Of a DNA stretch of 64,000 nucleotides, positions 56,001-64,000 are shown piece by piece. The notes beneath the pieces were generated by a model. It saw only the letters and a list, made by a program, of their open reading frames with translations. It was not told the origin of the DNA and did no database searches. This DNA is from Ochotona curzoniae (taxonomy: Eukaryota; Chordata; Mammalia; Lagomorpha; Ochotonidae): the NCBI RefSeq assembly GCF_017591425.1, contig NW_024466607.1, positions 14,702,501 to 14,766,500 of the forward strand, given 5' to 3'. The translations under genes were made by a program, and so were the position numbers. Numbering within the stretch: the stretch's first letter is position 1; each line of letters opens with the position of its first letter.

Positions 56001-56200
56001 CAGCTTTGGATGCAACTGTCTGTTAATGCTCTTTGGAAAACAGCGGAAGATGGTCCCAATACTTGGGTACCTATCACTCACCTGACAGCTCCTAGCTTTA
56101 GCCTGAATAACCCAGCCTGAGAAATTCTAGCCACTTGCGAAGTATCCTAAATGCGTGGAAGATGCCTTTATATATTATTCTGCTTTACAATTAAAAAAAA
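56001..56200 (+). mobile_element. Old C-family SINE, 3' part of a split copy
   Basis: AGCTTTGGATGCAACTGTC, AAACAGCGGAAGATGGTCCC to TCTGCTTTACAATTAAAA. Confidence 0.72.
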
Positions 56201-56466
56201 AAAAAAAGAAATCCTTGGGGGAGAAAGAATGTCACACAAAAAGGAAAGATTGTATATTATTTTAATTGACTTTTAGCATCAGATAGAGGTTATTTCCACT
56301 GCCTCTGCTCAGGGCCTAACCGTTAAATTGGGGGAAAAAATGCTTCCAATGGTTTATATTATGCAAGTAATATAAGATAAATATAGCTCCCCCCCCAAAA
56401 CAAAGATAAATATAGCCTTGGAAAATACTGACAAGCATAAATTAAAAGCCAGAGCAAGTGACAACA

Positions 56467-56795
56467 TTTTTTTTTAGTTATTTATTTTTATTACAAAGTC
56501 AGATATACAGAGAAGAGAAAGACAGAGAGGAAGAGCCTCCGTCTGTTGATTCACTCCCCAAGTGAGCGCAACAGCCAAAGCTGTGCCAGTCCGAAGTCAG
56601 GAGCCTGGAGCTTCATCCTGGTCTCCCACCTGGGTGCAGGGTCCCAAGACTTTGGGCTGTCCTCGACTGCTTTCCCAGGCCACAAGCAGGAAGCTGGATG
56701 GGAAGTGGGGCAGCCAGGATTAGAACTGGCGCCCATATGGGATCCTGGCATGTTCAAGGCGAGGACATTAGCTACTAGGTTATCACACAGGGCCT
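56467..56795 (-). mobile_element. C-family SINE
   Basis: Full length, head end TATCACACAGGGCCT. Confidence 0.9.
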
Positions 56796-58139
56796 AAGGG
56801 TCAACATATTGACCTCTGAATTTGTGTGTGCTTCTCAATCATTTAAAGAGATTGAAGGTCCTCCAAGCAGATATCCCATGAATGGAACCCACCGGAATGG
56901 ATTTGTTTTCTAAAACATTCTGCCAGAAAATCCATGTGTTGCCAGAAACAACAGAAATGTATCAGTTTTTTTTTTTTTTCTGAGACTGATATGTTGAGAG
57001 TGGTGGTTTTTGTTGTGTTTGAGGACCATCTTCAGACATGATATAAAAGGAAAAAGAACTTTATTCATTCATTGATTCAGCCACTGCCACCAAGGATCTG
57101 CTAACTTGTTAGACCCCCAGAGACACAATGAGTGTTTTCTTGGGGGTTTACCCACTTCACTCAACCCACATTTCCTCCCTAAATTCTTTGATAGCCTGAC
57201 TGAGGGAATACTCTTATCATCCACCCTCCAGGCAACAGGTGTTCACACTTGTTTCTGTGGCTAACCAGGTGAAGTTCTGCAAATTACTAGAAACTCTAAA
57301 GAGCTAAGAAGCTTGCCTTTCTTTTATTCCTTATCTCCTGCTTGCCTGGCTGAGGGGGGATCTCCTCCAATATTTGTGGATTGAATGCATGCATGCTGGG
57401 AAGAAAATGTTGTGGTTTTAAGTGTTCAGAAGGGGATCTGACTGGGTCAGGGTAATGCAAAGAAAGTGACTCAGGGGATGAATCCTGACAAGGTGGCCAA
57501 GACTGCTCTTAGGGCAAGTCCTAAGTAAGGCCTTGAAGATGAAAGGGACTTCTGGAATGGGTGAGGGGAGGTCAGAGGAATTCAATGCCCGGGGCTCAGA
57601 CTCTCAGGGTTGGTACAATGGGTTTTGGAATTTGAACTTTTACTCAAAGCAAGGGCAAACAAATTAAGGGTCCACATTTACATGTTACAAAGATAACCTT
57701 TGCCAGGGAGTGGAGAATAAAGTAGGGAGCAGGCAGGGTAGCTCTCTGGAAACCAGTTTGCTGAAGGCCCCAGCGGTCCTAGTGGCAAAGGAAGGAACTT
57801 GAGCCAGAAGGGAGATGAACTGCTGCAGAGGGAGAGAGGTGGTTCTTGGTATGGGCTCCTAGTGGTTTGAGAGAAGGACCACAATGCTGTCTTTCTATTT
57901 GGTACCCTCAGCAGGGGCCTCCGCTATTTCCTGGCAACCAAGAAGCTTCACTGTTTTTTAAGAAGCCACTAGATCCCATATGCATTTGCTGGTTCAACCC
58001 CAGGTGCTCATAGAGTCCAGGGTTGGACCGCATTGAAGGCTAGAACCCAATCATGTACCAGAAACTCAATTATTTGAGCCATCACCATTGCTGTCAGGGT
58101 CTACACTAGTAGGGACTAAATCAGGTATCAAATCCAGGC
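56796..58139. other. Unique intergenic DNA
   Basis: A T-run at 56966-56979. Wording near 57970-58090 hints at a very old minus SINE. No gene seen. Confidence 0.45.
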
Positions 58140-58345
58140 ACTCCAAAATGGAACATGGAAGTCTTTTTTCCCCTAATAAAATGTATTTATCTATTTGTTT
58201 GCAAAGCAGAGTGACAAAAAGAGGGGGGCAGAGAGAGATCATCCATCTAATTCCCTCTCCAAGGATTCACAATAGCTGAGGTTTGTCCAACAGCTTAGCT
58301 GCATGAATCTGCTAGGCAGGTAAGAGAGGCCCAGCTGCCTGGGCA
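58140..58345 (-). mobile_element. Old C-family SINE remnant
   Basis: TTTGCAAAGCAGAGTGACAA and GAGAGAGATCATCCATCTAA; the rest is diverged. Confidence 0.5.
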
Positions 58346-58533
58346 CCATCGGCTGGCTGCCCACACCCACCACCCTGCCTCCAGAAACCACTATTTAGGC
58401 ATCTTGCTATCCTGGTTCCCTCATTATAGAAATTTCTACTTCCCACCCCTGACCCCAGAGCTCTGAAAACTTTCCTTCCTCTCCTATTTGATGTAGGGTT
58501 TTTGTTTGTTTGTTTTTTTAAGATTTATGTTTT

Positions 58534-58673
58534 GAGCCTGGTGGTGTGGCCTAGTGGCTAAGGGCCTCGCCTTGAATGCACCGGGATTCCATGTGGTCAT
58601 TTCCTCTCTATCTCTCCTCCTCTCTGTATATCTGACTTTGTAATAAAAATAAAATAAATCTTAAAAAAAAAAA
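58534..58673 (+). mobile_element. C-family SINE with large internal deletion
   Basis: Head GAGCCTGGTGGTGTGGCC joined near 58598 to the tail region TTTCCTCTCTATCTCTCC. Flanked by AAGATTTATGTTTT and AAGATGTATGTTTT. Confidence 0.92.
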
Positions 58674-58687
58674 AAGATGTATGTTTT

Positions 58688-59011
58688 GGCCCAGCTCGAT
58701 GGCCTAGCAGCTGAAGTCCTTGCCTTGAATGTGCTGGGATCCCATATGGTACTGCTTCTAATCCTGGCAGCTCCACTTCCCATCCACCTCCCTGCTTGTG
58801 GCCTGGGAAAGCAGTCGAGGATGGCCCAGAGCCTTGGGACCTTGCACCCATGTGAGAGACCTGGAAGAAGTCCCTGGTTCTCGGTTTTGGATTGGCACAG
58901 CTTTGGCTGTTGCGCTCACTTGGAGAGTGAATCAACAGACGGAGGCTCTTCCTCTCTTTTTCTTCTCTGTATATCTGACTTTGCAATAAAAATAAATAAA
59001 TGTTAAAAAAA
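58688..59011 (+). mobile_element. C-family SINE at a reused target site
   Basis: Full length, GGCCCAGCTCGATGGCC to AATAAAAATAAATAAATG. The same 14-nt target word lies on each side (58674-58687 and 59012-59025). Confidence 0.94.
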
Positions 59012-59025
59012 AAGATTTATGTTTT

Positions 59026-59338
59026 TACAATTTATTAGAAAGGCAGATTTATAGAGAGAAGAGGATATATAGAGAAAGATTTTCCAAATGCTGGTTTATT
59101 TCTCAAGTGGCTGTCACAGTCAGAGCCAAGCTAATCCGAAGCCAGGAGCCAGGAACAACTTCTGGGTCTCCCATGCAGGTTCAGGGTCCAAGGCTTTAGG
59201 TCATCCTCAACTGCTTTCCTAGGCCACAGGCAGAGAACTGGATGGGAAATGGAATAGCCGGGACAATAGATGGTGTCCATATGGGATCCCAGTGTGTGCA
59301 TGATGAGGATTTAGCCATTGAGCCAACACAAGGGGCCC
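59026..59338 (-). mobile_element. C-family SINE whose tail hosts two plus SINEs
   Basis: ACAATTTATTAGAAAGGCAG to CAACACAAGGGGCCC. Its tail continues left of 58534. Confidence 0.9.
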
Positions 59339-60257
59339 TATTTGAGGTAGTTTACTAATGGGCTGATCTTTACTAGAACAGAGCTTGGAATAGAAATAGT
59401 TACTCCTCCCCTCAAGGAACTCCCATCAGTGAAGTTTAAGGTGCTGGGAATAGGCAAATCTCCATGATAAAGAGGCCTTTGGTGGCTGGGTGGAAGGGAC
59501 CTAGATAGAAGTGGGGCAGAAAATAGGGGAGGGAGTGGAGACTTTCCAAATAGCTGGAAGGTGTGGGTTGTTGGAAAAAGAGGACTCAGGAGAGAAGGGA
59601 AATGGGGTGCTCTCAGGGAGGAAAAGAGCCATTGATGGCAGATGGAAACCGGGAAAGAACTGCAGGATCTGGAAACTGCTGGTGCATTGCTGCAGCCCAG
59701 GCCTGGAATGGGCATGGGGGCGGGGGTGGGGGGGAGGAGGTGGAGCGGCTGCAAGAGACCCAAGTGGGAGGAAGGGGACAGTCCTTAGAGCTTGCTGAAA
59801 GGTTTTGTCACACTTTGTGTACAAAGGGTAGTGTTAATAACAGAATCAGATTTGCAGTAGGGTTAATAGGGGGTGATCCTCATGAGGAAGGGATGGGGCG
59901 GCCTGAGTATCCAGGAGAGGGCTGACTTAACAATTTGGGGTCCAGAACCTAGCTGACCTTGGGACAGGGAGCCAGGAAGGAGGCAGATCTCTCTGGATTT
60001 TGATAACTGAGAGTTTGATTAGAGAGAGGAAGGCAAGGGAGGAGTCTAGAATGATTCCAGAAGCATGACTCAGGCACCTGGCTGCAGGGCAGCAGTTTAA
60101 CAATAAGTGACACTGTTCTTGGAAGTTTTTTTCCATTTTTGTTTGAAGAACAGCACTTGCATATTTTTATAAAACTCAGTGCAATACCTGAGTATTACAT
60201 GCACATAGTGGGCCTGACCAAGTTAGTTCCCTAACTTCCCCCAACTACCAGTCCTTT
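59339..60257. other. Unique intergenic DNA
   Basis: No gene or clear repeat. The long apparent frame at minus 59338-59763 is Pro/Ser/Leu-rich and unsupported. Confidence 0.45.
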
Positions 60258-60530
60258 TCTTTTCTTTTTAATTTTTAAAATTTATTTTTAATTATTATTA
60301 TCATTTTATGATACAGTTCTATAGACTCTAGGATTTCCCTTAACCCCACCTGAAATCCCCTCTTCCCCACTGAGTTCACCTGTATTATTACTATAATATT
60401 GTTCCTCATAAGTAGCCATATGTCCATTGTTGCAGCCAGGGAAGTGGTTACTTTGGAATCCACTGAACTGCACCCTCATGATTTCCTGACTGTTCTGATA
60501 TTTTCATTTAGGACAAAAAAAAAAAAATCA
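60258..60530 (-). mobile_element. Possible L1 3' end fragment
   Basis: T-rich start, then ATTTTATGATACAGTTCTAT and a C-rich stretch, ending in an A-run. This order resembles the 3' end of a lagomorph L1 in reverse. Family assignment is tentative. Confidence 0.3.
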
Positions 60531-61163
60531 GAAACCTTCCCTGGGGCCATTTTCCTTTCCAGCTCTGCTCCTTCTCTTCCCAGGAAAACTCAGAAAAGCC
60601 TTATTTCTCTCTTTATTTTCTCTTGAGCTCACTTCACGCACAATTCCCCCTACCTCTACCAGAGACAGCTCTGCTCAAGTGCTGCAGGAACCTCATTTGG
60701 GGAATCCAAAGCCAATTGAGAGTCTCCCTGGCTTCCCCCTGCCCAGTTCAGCAGCTGCCCCTTGGAGGCCCTGGGTGCACTTGACCCCTCCCTTCTAAAA
60801 ACATTTTCAGTGCTCCTAAAATAGTTAATAAAATGGTGGTGTTGTCAGGAGGCTTTTGGCCCCTCCTAGTGGGTGTGGGATCCAGGCCTTGGGCCTCTTG
60901 GATAAGCAGGGAACTCCTCTGGGGCTTCCTGACTCTGGAACCCAGCAGCAGCCTAGAGCCTGGCTCAGAGGCACAAGGAAAAGGTGTGCAGAGGATAGAG
61001 ACCAAGAATGCTAGGGTTCATTCCCGACCTCCTCCGCCTTCTGGCCTGGGCCTTCTCCAGGTCTCTTTTCTCTTCCCTGAAAGCAGAGATTTTTCTTCTT
61101 GGCTTTTTCCTTTATCTCCTTGGGTGTAGCATCCACAGAGACCACCAGAGGGCACGCTTTGAG
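60531..61163. other. Unique intergenic DNA with CTCF-type motif
   Basis: Holds the plus CTCF-type motif at 61138. No gene seen. Confidence 0.5.
61138..61157 (+). promoter_or_regulatory. CTCF-type motif (plus)
   Basis: The plus strand reads GAGACCACCAGAGGGCACGC, again a full core match. It lies immediately left of a minus SINE and about 6.4 kb upstream of the CDC25A promoter. Confidence 0.72.
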
Positions 61164-61492
61164 TTTTTTAAAAAGATTTATTTATTTTTATTGCAAAGCC
61201 AGATAAACAGAGAGGAGGAGAGACAGAGAAAGATCCTCCAATTCACTCCCTGAGTGTCTGAGTGACCACAACGGCCGGAACTCAGCCAATCCCAAGCCAG
61301 GAGCCAGGAGCCCTTCCAGCTCTCCCACATGGGTACAGGGTCCCAAGGCTTCGGGCTGACCTCTGTTGTTTTCCCAGGCCACAGGCAAGAAGCTAGATGG
61401 GAAATGGAGCAGCTAGAACACAAATTGGTGCCCGTATGGGATCCTGGCAGTTGCAAGGTGAGGATTTAGGCATTGAGCCAATGTGACAGGCC
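61164..61492 (-). mobile_element. C-family SINE
   Basis: Full length, head CATTGAGCCAATGTGACAGG. Confidence 0.88.
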
Positions 61493-61514
61493 TGGTATTT
61501 TGCTTATCTCAAGG

Positions 61515-61780
61515 GTGCAGTTACAGAGAAAAAGGACAGGAGACAGACACAGGGAAATCTTCCATCCACTGCTTCATTCTATAATGGCCACCTGGAATTC
61601 CATCTGTACCTCCTACATAGGTGGAAGGGACCCACGTGTTTGGGCCTTCCGTTGTTTTCCCAGGCTCACATAGCAGAGAGCTGTACTAGAAGTAGAGTAA
61701 CCAGGACTTGAACCGGTACTCATATAGGATGTCTGCATTGCAGATAGCCACTTAACCCACTATACCCCAATATGGACCTC
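61515..61780 (-). mobile_element. Old C-family SINE
   Basis: GTGCAGTTACAGAGAAAAAG to CACTATACCCCAATATGGACC. Confidence 0.72.
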
Positions 61781-62674
61781 ACAGTGATCACTTCATGACC
61801 AAGCTCCACCCCATTTTCACAGTCAGTCTGTCTCACAGGGACCTTGGCAAGAGAAAACAAAACAAAAAGCACAAATCTGCTTTGGAAGGTTAGAATAAAG
61901 TATGCTGGTAAAATGTGAGGGCCTCTGTGCCTCACTGTCCCCAAGCCTCCTCTTAAGCTGTAACTCTACACCCTGACAGCGGGCATTCTGAGAGAGGCAA
62001 TTCCCCCTATGGGCATCACTCCGCTGAGGCCTCATGTTTGCCAGAGGCTGTGGGTAGCACATGGATGCCACTGGGGCAGTAGAGAGCCAATCAGAGGTTC
62101 TGGGACAGAGGGTAACCTTTGCTGCAAGGGCTGTGTTTTCTTGTGAGGTTTCCTGGGCTCCTGCTTCTGGAAGGCGGAGGCCCTGGGCTGTGGCTGAGCC
62201 TTCCTTACAGCCGTGCTTGGGTGCTGTGCCCTTCCCAGAGTGTACACAGGGGAGGGCAAGATGGATGCTGTGACCGGGAGGGCTGGGGACTGGCTGGCAT
62301 ATTGCACCTGCACTGGCAGGCTGCTACAACAACATCCCCTACCTCTTGCTGTTTGAGTTGGAGCCTCTTGCACCATCCTCCTGAGAGCAGGTTGACCAAT
62401 GTCATATGGTGCAAGGTGCTAGTGGGGGTGATGCAGAGAGAACAAGGGAGAGGCCAGCCATGGCTTCCAATATCTTTGTCTTCCTGGCCCTGAGCAATGG
62501 CTGTCCTAAAAGGAGTTGAGGCAAGACCCATTGGAACCCTCTGAGCCTGAGATCATGCCCACAGGCCTTCTGGAAGGCTTGCTTGCTTTCTAGAAAAGAG
62601 AACTAGTCAGTGTTTTGAAAAAAATCAGTGTTAACCAGAGCTACACATGTCCTTCTCTGAAGCATTGCTCAGAG
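61781..62674. other. Unique intergenic DNA
   Basis: No gene or repeat recognised. Confidence 0.5.
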
Positions 62675-63000
62675 TTTTTAAAATGATTTTATTAATTTTT
62701 ATTACAAAGTCAGATATATAGAGAGAGGAGGAGAGACACAGAGGAAGATTTTTCATCGATGATTCACTCCTCAAGTAACCGTAGCAGAGGGAGCTGCGCT
62801 GATCCAAAGCCAGGAGCTTCTTCCGGGTCTCCCACGTGGTTGCAGGGTCCCAAGGCTTTGGGCCATCCTCAACTGCTTTCCCAGGCCACAAGCAGGTAGC
62901 TGGATGGGAAGTGGGCCACTGGGATTAGAACCAATGCCCATATGGGATCCTGGTATGTGCAAGGCGAGGATTTTACCTGCTAGGCTACAGTGCCAAGCCC
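62675..63000 (-). mobile_element. C-family SINE
   Basis: Full length, head CTACAGTGCCAAGCCC. Confidence 0.9.
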
Positions 63001-63016
63001 AAGAAATTATCTTTTG

Positions 63017-63212
63017 TGTGGGTCCAGTGTGGTAAAGTAGAGGCTAAAGTAGAGGATGGCCCAAAACCTTAAGACCCTGCACCCACATTCCAGACCATAA
63101 TCAGGTAGCTGGATAGGAAGTAGAACAACTGGGACATAAACCAATGGCCTTATGGGTTGTTGATGTTTGCAGGGGGAAGATTAGTTAACTGAGCCATCGT
63201 GACAGCCTCTAA
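63017..63212. mobile_element. Fold-back of two partial C-family SINEs
   Basis: Plus fragment GTCCAGTGTGGTAAAGTAGA to CTGCACCCACATTCCAG meets minus fragment GGTAGCTGGATAGGAAGTAG to CATCGTGACAGCC. Confidence 0.75.
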
Positions 63213-63412
63213 ATAAATAAATCTTAATAAATAAATAAATACCTATGTGAATTGTGCATTGTGAATTTGCAATAAGCAAGGGGATTTTTTATATACTTCT
63301 TTGAATGAGGAACATTTTTCACAGAGAATCTTGCATCTAGTCCCAGAAACACACTCTGAGTACAAACCACCTATCCCAGTGTAGCCCCCAAGTTCAGTTT
63401 GTAGAGGTGGAC

Positions 63413-63745
63413 TCCAGTACAGGTGTGATGGCTCGGTGGCTATATCCTTACCTTGCACGTGCTAAGATCTCATATGGACTTTGGTCATGTCCTGGCTGCT
63501 CCAGTTCCCATCCAGCTCCCTGCCGATGCACATGAAAGAAACAGAGGATAACCTACATGCTTCAGCCACTGTAGTCAGGTGGGAGACCTAAAGGAAGCTC
63601 CTGCCTCGTGGTTTCAGATCAGCTCAGTTCCAGCTATTGTGGCCATTTGGGGAGTAGACCAACAGACAGATCTTTCTCTATATATCTTCTTCTCTGTAAA
63701 TCTTCCTTTCCAATAAAAATAAATAAATCTTTAAATAAATGTTTA
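63413..63745 (+). mobile_element. C-family SINE
   Basis: AGTACAGGTGTGATGGCTCG to CTTTCCAATAAAAATAAATA. Confidence 0.88.
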
Positions 63746-63760
63746 AAAAAAAAAGTACCG

Positions 63761-64000
63761 GGGCCCGGCGCGGTGGCGCAAGTGGTTAAGTCCTCGCCTG
63801 GAACGCCCAGGATCCCATATGGGCGCCGGTTCTAATCCCGGCAGCCCCGCTTCCCTTCCAGCTCCCTGCCTGTGGCCCGGGAAAGCAGTGGAGGACGGCC
63901 CAAAGCCTTGGGACCCTGCACCCGCGTGGGAGACCCGGAAGAAGCTCCTGGCTTCGGACCGGCATAGTATCGGCCCGTTGCGCTCACTTGGGGAGTGAAT
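63761..64000 (+). mobile_element. Young C-family SINE, cut by window end
   Basis: GGGGCCCGGCGCGGTGGCGC, then GTTGCGCTCACTTGGGGAGT; same young variant as the copy at 2830. Confidence 0.94.

Overview
This window is nuclear DNA of a lagomorph, most likely a pika (Ochotona). It holds about eighty copies of a tRNA-derived SINE of the lagomorph C family. The dominant variant (head GGGCCCGGCGCGGTGGCGCA, then GGTTAAGTCCTCGCC or GCTAAAGTCCTCGCC) differs from my recollection of the rabbit consensus, which is why I infer pika. Old MIR fragments, GC-rich promoter islands and introns bounded by GT-AG confirm a mammalian chromosome.

Layout. (1) 1-1800: a CpG-rich island with a minus-strand 5' splice donor at 1134/1135. 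From synteny with human 3p21.31 this is probably the 5' non-coding exon and promoter of MAP4, whose body would lie left of the window. (2) 1.8-36.8 kb: intergenic DNA, dominated by SINEs in both orientations and several nesting layers, with microsatellites, MIR relics, a GATA/CACCC pair near 20.24 kb and a strong CTCF-type motif at 31.15 kb. (3) 36.8-54.7 kb: a complete minus-strand CDC25A gene. All 15 coding exons can be placed exactly; together they encode 525 residues with GT-AG introns throughout. The 3'UTR is about 1.7 kb and ends near an AATAAA at 36.84 kb. (4) 54.65-55.1 kb: the CDC25A promoter island with an E2F palindrome, two CCAAT boxes and a ZNF143-like motif. (5) 55.1-64 kb: intergenic SINE-rich DNA with a second strong CTCF-type motif at 61.14 kb. 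The last SINE runs off the window.

CDC25A is the only protein-coding gene that can be read with confidence. It is the dual-specificity phosphatase that activates cyclin-CDK complexes. The catalytic HCEFSSER loop, the DSG phosphodegron, the KEN box and most checkpoint phosphosites are visible. One checkpoint serine known in human (Ser279) is replaced by proline. The two CTCF-type motifs lie on either side of CDC25A and point away from each other.

I found no new multi-gene system. The unusual items are SINE structures (fold-back SINEs, a target site used twice, tail-into-tail nesting, a SINE tail 17 nt from a splice donor), the altered phosphosite and the candidate insulator sites. SINE boundaries were read by eye and are generally accurate to about 5-15 bases.
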